This document shows, piece by piece, positions 30,109-41,114 of a DNA stretch of 64,000 nucleotides; positions within the stretch are counted from its first letter, which is position 1, and every line of letters begins with the position of its first letter. The stretch lies in assembly GCA_014155875.1 (NCBI GenBank), contig JACEFZ010004172.1, positions 384,001 to 448,000 on the forward strand. Direction: 5' to 3'. The position numbers were made by a program, and so were the translations under genes. Below the pieces are notes generated by a model. The model was not told the DNA's origin. It worked only from the letters and a program-made list of their open reading frames with translations, and did no database searches. Source of the DNA: Cepaea nemoralis (taxonomy: Eukaryota; Mollusca; Gastropoda; Stylommatophora; Helicidae).

Positions 30109-30244
30109 TCCCCGGGAAGGTTAACCCGGTCAACAAATGCCCGCAGAAGTCGGATGTGTCGGCCTAACGGCGCAAGAACGCAGCTCTGCTGTAAACAGGC
30201 ACAACGCAATCACATCCGGAAAAAAACTCCGGATGAACGAAGAA
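30109..30244 (+). repeat. LINE-D 3' terminal module shared with SINE-like units
   Basis: It starts CCCCGGGAAGGTTAACCC and contains the perfect hairpin CATCCGG / CCGGATG around an A-rich loop near 30211-30236. It ends in GAAGAA at the target duplication. This module alone forms the units at 23993-24147 and 52955-53101. Confidence 0.85.
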
Positions 30245-30257
30245 GAAACAAGGTTTG
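30245..30257. repeat. 13-bp target-site duplication of LINE-D (right)
   Basis: GAAACAAGGTTTG matches 25270-25282. Confidence 0.95.
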
Positions 30258-30494
30258 AAAATGATGAAGGAATTATTCATGCAGCGAAGAAATGGCTACA
30301 TGATCAAGACAAAAATCTAGAACGGGCAAAAAATACATGCACTTGTTTTACATCGGCATAAAGCCATACAAGTTGATGGGGATTATGTTGAATAATACCA
30401 ATGCTCATGCAACATATTCATGTATATTGTGTATACATTTCAAGCTTTTTTAATAAACAGCTCCTGAGAAAAACGATGTGGTGCATTACTTTCA
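30258..30494 (+). pseudogene. mariner, 3' part: transposase C-terminus and right terminal repeat
   Basis: Coding sense resumes with RFENDEGIIHAAKKWLHDQ, the mariner C-terminus that follows ETRF at 25281. After about 100 bp the right terminal repeat (TGAGAAAAACGATGTGGTGC near 30466-30485, then ATTACTTTC) is the complement of the left repeat at 24220-24265. Together the two parts make a complete though decayed mariner with LINE-D removed. Confidence 0.9.
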
Positions 30495-31621
30495 GAATAC
30501 CCCTCAAAATAACCAGTAGTTTTGACTTTCTGTTGCAATTATATTTATCATTTATTGTAAGTGTTGCCCTATGGTTGGCCAGGAATCCATGAAGAAAAAA
30601 TGAGAGTGCAAATGGCCAAACCACAGGCCCAGCAAGACCAGTGGGTGTCATGGGAAGGGGCCTTCAAAGGTCCATAATCTGGAACAACATATGACACCCT
30701 TGTGACTATGTTTTATTATCAAAATCACTTTACAATGTCTTATCATTAGCTGCTAATCTGACTAAATGGGGAAAGTCTGATGATGCAGCATGTCTTCTCT
30801 GTTGAGTGTAGCAGAACTTTGAACACATATCCACAGGTAAAGTAGCCCTGGGACAAGGCTGACTTACTAGGTGCCACAACATTATCACTGAGTTGGCTGC
30901 CATAGTGGATGCAGCGAGACTACAGGTGAACAAAAAAACCTAAGGCTGAGCCAATGTACTTTCTCAAAGCTGGGCAGAGAGTAAATGCAGGTGTACAAGA
31001 AAATGAACAGACTGATTGACTGTTGCTGCTCTTGTGGGTGCCAAGCTAGATTTTGACAAAACTGATATGGTGAAAGATAATTTCTGGAGAGGCTGGTTCA
31101 GCATGGCGAGGGGAGGTGATGATGAGCAGAAAGTGTGACACTTAACCCATAGAGGGAAATGCAGGTGGATGTTCACTTGTATCGATCTTGGCTAGCACAA
31201 AGGACTGGGGGTCGACAGTAGACCTGATATCCTGACATGTTCCATAAATCTCAGAAAAGATCAGACACTGCTGCCTACTCCTCATTGGCATGTCAGTTAA
31301 TGCTGAGTTGACTATTCTGTATGAACTGAGAACAGAGAAGCAGCATATTTACAATGAGGTAAAGTATGGTGACCTGGTTGACAGTCTCAGACATAATGGT
31401 TATGCAATTAGACTATTTGCAGACACGGCAGGTGCAAATGTTTTGGTTTCCATTCAACATACAATGAGCTTGAATAACTGGGACTAAATGACTGGTGAGA
31501 ATTCAGGCAATTAAATGATTGACCGAGGCTGTCAGGAAGCCTCATCCTGCTATAGAAGAACTGGAACAACCAATGGAAGAAATTTATGCAGTAATAAGAC
31601 TTGTGGATATAAGGCTTGTGT
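30495..31621. other. Intronic spacer, nothing recognised
   Basis: About 1.1 kb without a recognisable gene, repeat or RNA. Short frames, such as one at 31290-31487, show no family motif. Confidence 0.5.
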
Positions 31622-31812
31622 ACCTGCTGGCAATATCGACTTTTTGCTCACAAATGTTCGCCGATCTTATCAAAGATACGAATACATCACAAGGATACCA
31701 CTTAGCTCCGTTACACACTCGCCCACTGCCACACTACCCCACCATACGGTAGGATTTGAACCTGTCACATGATAGGGAACCCACTAGACACCCCAGTTAC
31801 ACATTGGTGATA
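31622..31812 (-). mobile_element. Possible tRNA-derived SINE
   Basis: On the minus strand a box-A-like TGTCTAGTGGG (31790-31780) and a box-B-like GGTTCAAATCC (31762-31752) lead into a body. The body's last ~68 bp (31689-31622) recur at 32132-32199. The A-B spacing of 17 nt is shorter than in a tRNA, so this is not an intact tRNA gene. No target-site duplication was identified. Confidence 0.4.
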
Positions 31813-32131
31813 TCCCACCACACCCCCCTATGACCAACTACGCACTCCCATACGCTGCCAACTGGTAACCTTACCAACGAAAAAGCCTCGAGATTCAACC
31901 CTGACACCAACCACGACATGGAGGGCCATCTTTACTTATTTCTTTAAGGCTTTCCTTTAACGAGATGAAATTGTATGATGCTAGTGTTTGGAAGCACTAT
32001 CTACCCCTTTCACCACTCACCAACCCTCCCCACACATCGTTCTTTGCGTTTATTATTTTATTCTGACACCGCTCGTGATTAAAAACAACAGATGGCGCCA
32101 GCGACCTCCCTCGACCCCGACACTGATATAC

Positions 32132-32199
32132 ACCTGCCAGCAATATCGACTTTTTGCTCACAGATGTTCGCAAATCTTACCAAAGATACGAATACATCA
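32132..32199. repeat. Second copy of a 68-bp repeat
   Basis: It matches 31622-31689 with about five differences, in the same orientation, offset 510 bp. It lacks the box-A/box-B head seen next to the first copy. Confidence 0.75.
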
Positions 32200-32339
32200 A
32201 CCCATAACAGCCCACACACAACAATCGATTATGCATAAATTATTTTCCCCCACTCCCCCCTTCTTTGAGCTTACTAAAAACTACTGCACCTCTCCACACC
32301 TCCCTCTAAATTCTTAGTAAATGTGGTCAACCATGTCAC

Positions 32340-32450
32340 AATCCGCCTTGTACAGACCCTAATGGACTACTTATGGAGCCCCCTTTTCTCCGCTAATCTA
32401 TGGGACACACTTGGGCAAGGTGGAGTACCCGTTTAGCCCCCCAATCATAG
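32340..32450 (+). repeat. Interspersed repeat shared with 45824-45925
   Basis: The stretch with ACTTGGGCAAGGTGGAGTAC near 32410-32430 matches the complement of 45824-45870, and weaker similarity extends upstream. It is probably a short interspersed element; class not determined. Confidence 0.5.
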
Positions 32451-32643
32451 TAAGGAACAGGCTTGATAATATCTGAGGAATATAACACAATTCATTCTGG
32501 TGGAGAGAAACAACAGCGAGGTTGTGGCAATATCTCTATTGCCTCCAATATCTTTCAACTCTCTTTATTTAGTGTCCATTCCTTATAGGTAACAATAGTT
32601 AGTTTGAATAATGAAGACACAAACAATAGATTTAAGTTAAAAT

Positions 32644-32656
32644 AACTAGATAAATC
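32644..32656. repeat. 13-bp target-site duplication (left) of a LINE-F tail insertion
   Basis: AACTAGATAAATC is repeated exactly at 32727-32739. Confidence 0.95.
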
Positions 32657-32726
32657 ACGAATGGAGATGGATTATATCTGCAGCAAAGAACCCCAATGGC
32701 TCGAAACGCTGAAGAAGAAGAAGAAG
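32657..32726 (+). mobile_element. 70-bp LINE-F 3'-end insertion
   Basis: The insertion contains ATCTGCAGCAAAGAACCCCA followed by ATGGCTCGAAACGCTGAAG and a (GAA)n tail. The first part matches the complement of LINE-F 3' end near 21005-21050 (residues CSKEPQWL.TLK). It is bounded by perfect 13-bp repeats, making it an extremely short 5'-truncated retrotransposition product. Confidence 0.9.
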
Positions 32727-32739
32727 AACTAGATAAATC

Positions 32740-33175
32740 CTTCAAGCTGAAATATACACATGTTCGCACAGTAATGCCAATTGTCTACCACAATAATTTT
32801 AAACTGACTACCATGTCTTTATGTTTGCATAAGACTGGCCTATGTAGATTAATCATTATAGCTTCTGCAAACTTTAACAAGCGACTATTTTGTGTATTAT
32901 ATAACAACATATATATGAACAATATATGAACACTCTGAGCAATAGTTAGGGCAGTTTTTAAAATCCTAAAACTTATTTCATTACTTTTATCCTACAGACA
33001 ATAGTTAACTTTGCAAAACCCTACTGATTTATAAAATTGTTGTATAGTTACAAATCATCAAGTGCTTTGGTGACTACCATTGGTGATTATACTTCTTCTA
33101 AAAGGATAATACGTATGCTGACACATTTCCACGTTTTAACAAAAGGCTATTGAGAATTTTCTTTCGCTGTATTTC
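32740..33175. other. AT-rich intronic spacer
   Basis: No gene, repeat or RNA was recognised in this stretch. Confidence 0.5.
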
Positions 33176-33360
33176 TGTGGGTGGGTGGATGTAGGTGCAA
33201 GGTGGGTGGGTATGTCTGTGTAGGGGTGTTTGTGGGTGGTTGGGTGGGAGTGCATGTGAACAGTGTTGAGCGTATGTGTGTATTAAGGGTGTTTGTGTGG
33301 GTGGGTGTGTGTGATTGTGTTATTGGATTTGGGCATGTGTGGTAGGGTGGGTGTAAGTGT
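33176..33360. repeat. GTGG/GTGT-rich low-complexity tract
   Basis: Irregular repeats of GGTGGGTG, TGTGTG and GGGTGT run for about 185 bp, strongly G/T skewed on the plus strand. They lie directly next to the 3' tail of LINE-C. Confidence 0.85.
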
Positions 33361-33443
33361 GTTTCAATCAATCAATCATGTGCAATGCCGGAAAGCGTGG
33401 GCGGTCATGACTCGCCATTTCACTCGATCACCAGAGTCGTGGA

Positions 33444-35034
33444 TCAGCTCAGTGTTCCTGTCTCATCCAAGCCATCCAGGTATTTTCCTCTCGGTCTTCC
33501 TCTAGGTCTGTTCCCTTCGATCTTGCCAGTTATTAATAAGTTCTCCAATCCATTTCTTCTCATAACATGTCCAACAATTTTTGACTGTCTACGTCTACTT
33601 TCTCTAATCAATTTACGATTTTCATTTGTCTCCTGTAGTACTTGGTCATTGGTTTTTCTGTCTGTCCAGGGTATTCTTTGCATTTTCCTCAGAAACCACA
33701 TTTCTGCAGCCATCAGATGTTTTTCAGCTTGACTGCTCATTGTCCAAGTGTCACATTCATACAAAAGAACAGGCTCTATGCATCCCCTCAACACTCTTTA
33801 TCTCATTTCAATTGACTTCTCATTGGTGAGAATGTTTTTCATCTTGCTAAAGGCTACTTTCGCCATGGGGATTCTTGTTCTAATCTCTTCAAGGCATCTC
33901 CCATCAGATGTTATGACTGTTCCAAGATAATTGTAACGATTTACTTGTTGAAGAATATTCCCATTTACTTGTATATTACATTGTGGTACTTCGTTCTTCC
34001 TAGTGATGACCATAACCTGTGTCTTTTTACAATTTAATTCTAACCCCAGTTGCTCACTGTATACAGCAACCGCATCTACTAATTGTTGCAGATACTGTGC
34101 ATTGTCTGCAATCAATACTGTATCATCTGCATTTCTAATGTTATTGATGTTTCGTCCTCCAATGCTGATTCCATTTATATCCTCTACATTTCTGAAAATA
34201 TTTTCACTGTATAGGGAAAGAGGATCTGGAGATATTACATATCTCTGCCTAACACCTCTCTTAATAGGTTGATATTGTCCCACTTCATTATCAATCCTTA
34301 TGGCAGCTCTTTGTTTCCAATATATGTTTTTATAAGTCTAATGTGTAGATGTGCAAGCATATTCACCATTTTGACATGTCGAACTCTATCAAAAGCCTTT
34401 GTGTAGTCAATAAAGCAAAGATGTATATCCTTGTTTACTTCTATAGCACGTTTAATAACTGTTTGCAGCATATACACAGCATTTACTGTACCCTTTCCTT
34501 CTACAAACACACATTGTTCTTCCCCTATTTCCGGTTGTATTTTCTTCCTCACTCTTTGCATGATAATTCATAGCAAAATCTTTGTGATGTGACTCATTAT
34601 ACTAATTGTTCTATGTTGATCACATTCCAAGGCTCCTGATTTCTTTGGGATTGCAATAAATACAGAGTTACATAATTCAGAAGGTATATCTCCAGTATCA
34701 TATAATGTGTTCAGCAGTCTGGTGACTTGCTCTAGTCCAAATTCTTCTAAAGCTTTAATCATTTCTGTTGTGATGTTATCTGAACCGGGGCCTTGCCAGC
34801 TTTCATATGCTTAAGAACATTTCGAACCTCCATCTTCAAAATTGGTGGTCCTTCATTATTAAATCTAATATCATATTGTTCTTCTCTGTTATCATCATAA
34901 AGGTATTTCACATAATCTGCCCATACATGTAGAATCTGATCTGTTTCTATTATGATTTTGCCATCTTTAGTTTTTAGACAGCCTGTTGATGTACTTGTTC
35001 TTTTATTAGTAAGTTCCTGAATTCGTTTGTGCAC
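33444..35034 (-). pseudogene. LINE-C reverse transcriptase and C-terminal domain
   Basis: RT pieces run 35034-34759, 34762-34568 (IPKKSGALECDQHRTISIM), 34561-34298 (motif A CFIDYTKAFDRVRH) and 34283-33798. The last has motif B RQRYVISPDPLSLY with the usual G of RQG changed to R, and motif C is NADDTVLIADN where YADD is expected. The C-terminal domain (33794-33444) has LLYECDTWTM, FLRKMQRIPWTDRK, GHVMRRNGLENLL and a GNRPRGRPRGKYLDGL tail. The changes in motifs B and C plus frame changes mean no active enzyme. Confidence 0.85.
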
Positions 35035-35146
35035 TAATTTGGTATTTTGCCTGTTGTGTTGTTTTTCAATTTCTAAGCACTTTTCCTCCAGCCATGCTTC
35101 TTTTGCCTCCTTACATAATATTCTGACTTGTCTGTGAATTCCTTCA

Positions 35147-36945
35147 TTATTTGGCAGAATTATTTTTGTTGAGTCTTCTTGTTTCCATGAGGTGTAAAAC
35201 TTCTTCAGTCATCCATTTCTTATGACCCACCTTCTTTAATTTTGGAATAGTTGTTTCTGCAGCCAAACTGATTGAATTCTTGAACATTTCCCATTGATCA
35301 TCCACATCCTGGAATATGATCTCTAGATCAGACAATATACCAAATCTGTTCTGTACTTCTATGTTGAATTTGTTTTGTATTTCCTTGTCATTATGCAATG
35401 TACACAAATCAAATTTAGTGTTTCCTGTTATATACTTGACTTTCTTCAACTTTATCCTCAATGTTCCTGTAAGTAATCTGTGGTCAATATAACAATCAGC
35501 ACTGGGAACTGTTTTTGCTATTGTTAGCACATTTCTAAATCTTCTGCTAATCAGAATGTATTCGATCTGGTTTCTAATCCTGCTATCAGGACACCTCCAT
35601 GTCCATAATCTTCTAGGGTGTTGCTTAAACCAGGTGTTTCCTACAATCATTTTCTGTTCTTTTGCCCACTCTACGAGTCTGTATTCTCTTTCATTTCTCT
35701 CTCCTAAACCATAGTTTCCTACTGTGTATCTATCACCTTGATTTCCTACTTCTGCATTGAAGTCCCCTATTATGATGTTTATTTCTGAATTTTTACATTT
35801 CTTTAAGGTAGACTCTATGTCATTATAAAATTCCTCTACACTATCTTCACTGGATTCTCCTGTTGGGTGCCATGTAGCGTCGGAGGCAAGAGTCAATGCT
35901 TTAGAATAAGATACAAAAATTGTGGCAAACAGTACAAGAGGAGTTAGAGTTAACTGGGAAGCGACATAATACGCAAGTTACTAGACGACGTCACAGCGTA
36001 CTACGTCACCAAAGTCAGTCAAGTTTTGGGATGAACATGGAGACGGGCGCACAAAATCACAATACTGAAATATCAACACCAATATTCCATTGAAAGACGT
36101 TATGGACATGACATCTAATACTCCAGCAAGACGAGGAAACAAGGGCACAGTCTGCATTACGGAGGACGATCAAAGATGAACGTTTAATGAGGAAAATGAG
36201 AAAAGTATCTTGCATCATAACGTGCTGGTCGATTGCCAACTAGAGGTCATGGCGTCAGCACACACATAGAGCAGCGTAAGTCATAGTATAAGAATCAGAA
36301 ACGTAAGGTAATTACAGAGCAATGGACCGTGTGATATTTATTCGTCATAAATTCAAGTAATAGAATGGAATCGAACTCGACAGCTGACATTGAATATATC
36401 TACCAATAATTATTTATTATATTTTCACCGGCTCTCCCATCAACATGGGAACGGTGACGTCTTAGAGTGTGCGAACGATTGGCATTAATAAAGTTTTTAT
36501 CTGACGTGAAACGCCATCATTGCTGCAATCATTTTTGTTGATATTGATTTTGGTTCCCATTGATCTGATTGGACAGCGAGCATAATATAAGAGAAAAACA
36601 TCTTAGCATTGGGGCGTATCCTTGAATAATATTTATGCTAAAAGGTCTGCCATTTAATTTAACTAGTAGAACTCTGTCCGACATGGCCCAATATCCTTGA
36701 ACAGATTTTGATTTTTTCCAGTCCAAAATAATTGCCACTCCCCTTTGTCGATCTTCACCTCCAGAATAAATAATCTTAAAATCTTCATCTATCTTGATGC
36801 CTGTTCCTGTCATCTTGTTTTGCACATCCCTAAAATAGAAATTTTTTCTCTTCCCTTTTCTTGCTGTATGTTCTCTAATTTTTCGTCGTCGTTTAACACC
36901 CTAAAGTTCTATGCTGCTAATTTTAATGTCTCTGTCCTTGTCTTG
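35147..36945 (-). pseudogene. LINE-C endonuclease, split by solo LTR
   Basis: N-terminal part (36945-36614): ILGMCKTR, FKIIYSGGEDRQRGVAIIL and RVLLVKLNGRPFSINIIQGYAP. C-terminal part (35862-35147): GESSEDSVEEFYNDIE, catalytic INIIIGDFNAEVGNQG, a WTWRCPDSRIRNQIEYIL segment, and YIDHRLLTG in place of SDH. Removing 35868-36608 and one copy of TTGGG restores continuity of the reading across GYAP and GESSED. Confidence 0.85.
35868..36608 (+). mobile_element. Solo LTR of an unidentified LTR retrotransposon
   Basis: This 741-bp insertion in the LINE-C endonuclease begins TGCCATGTAGC and ends ATCTTAGCA (TG...CA). It is flanked by a perfect 5-bp duplication TTGGG (35863-35867 and 36609-36613). It contains no open frame. 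AATAAA at about 36488 lies about 120 bp before the plus-strand end, which favours plus orientation. It has no similarity to the gypsy LTR at 5032-5652. A solo LTR is what recombination between the two LTRs of an element leaves behind. Confidence 0.8.
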
Positions 36946-37330
36946 CAATGATCAGTCTTTAGGCGAATCAAAATGTACTAGGCACTTTTAAAGAGGTAGT
37001 TTGCCGTTGCTTTCCTCTATGGCAGTGACCATACTGGTCGTGTAACCACAGCCATTGTCTCGCGAAAGAGATCCTCTGCCTGCCATCGCGAAACTTGAAA
37101 CCATAACTAACAAATATCTGTCGGCTGCCCTCAAAATTTCATCCACCACCTGCCTTCCATGGCTTCTTTTGAACACTTCCAGTAAACGAATATGAAATAA
37201 AACCACATAATCCACAGGAAAACAACAGCGTCCTCCGAAGAATAAATGCGCCACTTCGTTGCCATTTTTACTGGTGTCATAAAAAAAACTGTCAGAACTG
37301 TCTGTGTGCGCGAGTGAGAAAAGAGAATTG

Positions 37331-38407
<1,077 letters not shown>

Positions 38408-38411
38408 ATTA

Positions 38412-38961
38412 CGGGGGAAGTCAATAAGTAAGTCACAAATGGCTGTAGAAAAATAACTAAATATGATAAAAACTTGAAACCAGTTTTTTATACATAAATT
38501 GTCTCTTTATTTCTCAACATAATTTCCACCAACATCCCATCGTTTTATCAGTCCTCCCAAACTGGTTGCATAGAACTGTTTGCTCTGTTTTCAAAACCAC
38601 GTTTTCACTTCACATTCAACTTCGGCGTAATTCACGCCCTTGAGAAAATGTTTCTACCCAGATATGCACCGCTTTACGGGACAAACATTTGTCAGCATAA
38701 ACAGGAAGCATTCCTTATGAATGTCCTTTGCAGGCAGTCCTTTTGCCCACAAAAAACGCACAACAGAACATTGCTCTTTGGTTGTACACTCTGTAAGTAC
38801 AGTCACCATTTTGTTTATGTGCTGTGCATGAGACACCTAGTGCCACCTGACGATTGGGAATATAAAGTTATATGTTGCTGTCACCTAATGACACCTGTAG
38901 AAAACACCAACTACATTTACCTGCCATCCCACAGTGTGACTTACTTATTGACTCACCCTCG
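38412..38961 (-). mobile_element. Internally deleted mariner (MITE-like, 550 bp)
   Basis: The terminal inverted repeats CGGGGGAAGTCAATAAGTAA (38412 on) and, on the other strand, CGAGGGTGAGTCAATAAGTA (38961 back) match over 26 bp with three differences. Both ends abut TA (38410-38411 and 38962-38963). Inside, the minus strand keeps the N-terminal helix-turn-helix of a mariner transposase (KEQCSVVRFLWAKGLPAKDI at 38836-38654). It also keeps the C-terminal end (KQSKQFYATSLGGLIKRWD near 38530-38600), with the catalytic core deleted between them. It could move only with transposase in trans. Confidence 0.9.
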
Positions 38962-39009
38962 TATGACCCTTCTTTTTAATACTAGTGATAAGTTATGTTT
39001 GCATCTTAT

Positions 39010-39850
39010 CCTCTTTCAAAAACTTTAGATTACTCATTTTGTCTGTCTAAGAAATGTTCAGCAGTACTCTATAAGACCATAGTTCTGAGGTCTTAAATTT
39101 GTTGTTGCCTGTTTACAAATTGTCCAGAATTCACAGCCATATGTTAAAACTGGATTTATGTAACATGCAAACAATTCTTTGTCTAACCATCCCCAATGAC
39201 AGGCATTTATTGCATATGATGTTCTACAATTCATAAAATGCAAGTTTTGGCTTGTTCTTATCTCTTTGATCTTCAATCTGATGTTATCCATGTGCCTAGA
39301 TATGTGAATTTCTGTACTTGCCCCAAATTAATACCACAGATGTTTATAGTCCATTTAGGTATGATCCATTTCATCTTTAGTACCATGACTTCTATCTCTA
39401 TTATTCAACTCTCACCTCTATTATTCAAGCTGAGGCTAATTTTTGTCAAGTTTAAGTTGGCTGCGGCTTTCTTTAGATTTGTTCATATTGTCATCTGAAG
39501 GTGTATGAAGAAGGAAGGAGGGAAAAAACAATTATTTTCTCATGTTTCACACTGCTAAATGCTTTTACGTAGTCTAGGAAAACATAAGATCTGTTTTTAC
39601 TTCAATATCTGTTTCCTGAGAATGTATAAGGCATTGTTTGTGCACTTTCAATCTACAAATCCACATTGCGCCTCACCAATTTTTTGTTTAATGTTTCTTA
39701 CTCATCTCATAATTATTTTCAGTAACAGCTTTGTCGTATAGCTCATAATAAATTGTGCAGTGATCTTCACATTCTAAAGCACTTAGTTTTTGTGGCAGAG
39801 CTATAAAAATGGATTTTTAAAGGTCATTAAGGACCTGCCCGTTACTATAG
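39010..39850 (-). pseudogene. Degenerate LINE-C-related RT
   Basis: Minus-strand remnants include IALPQKLSALECEDHCTI near 39810-39760. The C-terminal signature NPVLTYGCEFWTI is in the frame 39291-39058, with LHFMNCRTSYAINACHWGWL before it. Several stops and frame changes lie between. It lies just beside the EXOSC1 exon at 39899. Confidence 0.65.
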
Positions 39851-39898
39851 AAATTGCTACTACATTACAAATACAGTAATGGTTAAATTCACACATAC

Positions 39899-39980
39899 CT
39901 GCTTCACTTGTGGCCATAACAACGCCCAATTCATTTTCAGCAGTGGTCAGCAAATAGGACAGAGAGTCTCCAAGGGACAG
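39899..39980 (-). CDS. EXOSC1: Exosome subunit Csl4/EXOSC1, internal exon (S1 domain end)
   Basis: The 82-nt minus-strand exon follows acceptor TGAATAG (39987-39981) and ends GCAG with donor GTATGT (39898 on). It encodes LSLGDSLSYLLTTAENELG then VVMATSEA, matching the Csl4 S1-domain strand region (animal family: ISLGD..SYLLTTAENELGVV.A.SEAG). It begins in phase 0 after the exon at 46479-46563 and leaves one base (G) that pairs with GA of the last exon to make Gly. The open frame, splice signals and fitting phases on both sides make chance very unlikely. Confidence 0.95.
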
Positions 39981-40034
39981 CTATTCAGATATGTAAGGAA
40001 AATGTATAATATACATGCTCATACACTTAAAATC

Positions 40035-40925
40035 TTGAATTAATGAGCAATATTATTCAAAACAAGCAGCCATAAGGATTGATAATGAAGTGGGACAATA
40101 TCAACCTATTAAGAGAGGTGTGAGACAGGGATGTGTAATGTCTCCAGATCTGTTTTCCCTATACAGTGAAAATATTTTCAGAAATGTAGAAGATATAAAT
40201 GGAATCAGCATTGGAGGATGAAAAATAACATTAGATATGCAGATGATACAGTACTGATTTGCAGACAATGAGCAGGATCTGCAACAATTAATAGATGTGG
40301 CTGTTGCACACAGTGAACTGGGGTTACAATTAAATTGTAAAAAGACACAGATTATGGTCGTCACTAGGAAGAAGGAAATACCACAATGTAATATACAAGT
40401 AAATGGGAATATTCTTCAACAAGTGAATCGGTACAATTATCTCGGAACAGTCATAACATCTGATGGGAGATGCCTTGAAGAGATTAGAACAAAGTAGCCT
40501 TTAGCAAGATGAAAAACATACTGACTAATAAAAAAGATGTCAATTGAAACGAGAAAAAGAGTGTTGAGGTGTTACATAAAGCCTGTACTTTTGTATGGAT
40601 GTGAAACTTGGACAATGAGCAGTCAAGCTGAAAAACATCTGATGGCTGTAGAAATGTGGTTTCTGGGGCAAATGCAAAGAATATCATGGACAGACAGAAA
40701 AACAAATGACCAAGTACTACAGGAAACAAATGAAAATCATAAACTGATTAGAGAAATTAGATGTAGACAGTCATAATTTTTTGGACATGTTATGAGAAGA
40801 AGTAAATTGGAGAACTTGGTGACAACTGGCAAGATCGAAAGGAACAGACCAAGGGGCTGATCCACGACTCTGGTGGTCAATTGAAATGGTGAGTCATGAC
40901 CGCCCATGCTTTCTGGCATGGCACA
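40035..40925 (+). pseudogene. LINE-C fragment, plus strand
   Basis: It starts inside RT at AAIRIDNEVGQYQPIKRGVR with motif B RQGCVMSPDLFSLYSENIF. Motif C has been damaged by a frame change near 40220-40260 (FADNEQD remains). LGLQLNCKKTQIMVVTRKK, YNYLGTVITSDGRCLEEI, YIKPVLLYGCETWTM and FFGHVMRRSKLENL follow. It ends in the family's 3'UTR (CCACGACTCTGGTGGTCAAT near 40862). It is 5' truncated, with at least four frame breaks. Confidence 0.85.
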
Positions 40926-41114
40926 TGGTGGATGGATTACTCAAAACACCGTGGGCATAAAAATACACAAGAAGGGCAGCTGATGCATGCAAAAGTAGAG
41001 CACTTCCTGCCATGCCTAAAAAGTATGTATGAATTAGATAACCAGTCTTCCGTTCTTCTGTCAATCAGTTCACACTGTCTTTACTTTGAATGACAACTGA
41101 AACAGTAGTAGTAA

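Larger units (their letters stand above)
25283..30244 (+). mobile_element. LINE-D, nearly intact I/jockey-type LINE with RNase H
   Basis: A 4.96-kb element inserted in mariner with a perfect 13-bp TSD. Order: 5'UTR with two 118-bp tandem monomers (25431-25666), endonuclease (25674-26942), RT plus RNase H (26889-29525), and a 3'UTR with about 2.6 copies of a ~102-bp tandem repeat (29561-29830). The 3' terminal SINE-like module follows, with a hairpin and a short GAA tail (30109-30244). Damage is limited to a stop near 26209, a frameshift near 26890 and an in-frame TAG at 27528. The ends are precisely defined, so this is a full-length copy. An inverted relative runs off the window at 60775-64000. 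Confidence 0.93.
33362..37330 (-). mobile_element. LINE-C (RTE/BovB-like), nearly full length, carrying a solo LTR
   Basis: Minus-strand order: 5'UTR (37330-36950) with the motif GAAAGCAACGGCAAACTACC near 36999-37018. The endonuclease N-terminus (36945-36614) follows, then a solo LTR insertion (36608-35868), the endonuclease C-terminus (35862-35147), RT (35034-33798), the C-terminal domain (33794-33444) and a TGAT-repeat tail (33362-33380). Frames are broken at several points. This is the most complete member of the family in the window. Confidence 0.85.

Noticed and set aside
31290..31487. 65-residue frame that might be an exon
   Set aside because: No family motif and no splice-compatible neighbours were seen.
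31737..31812. Functional tRNA gene
   Set aside because: The spacing between A and B boxes is too short and the T-arm and acceptor stems do not pair.
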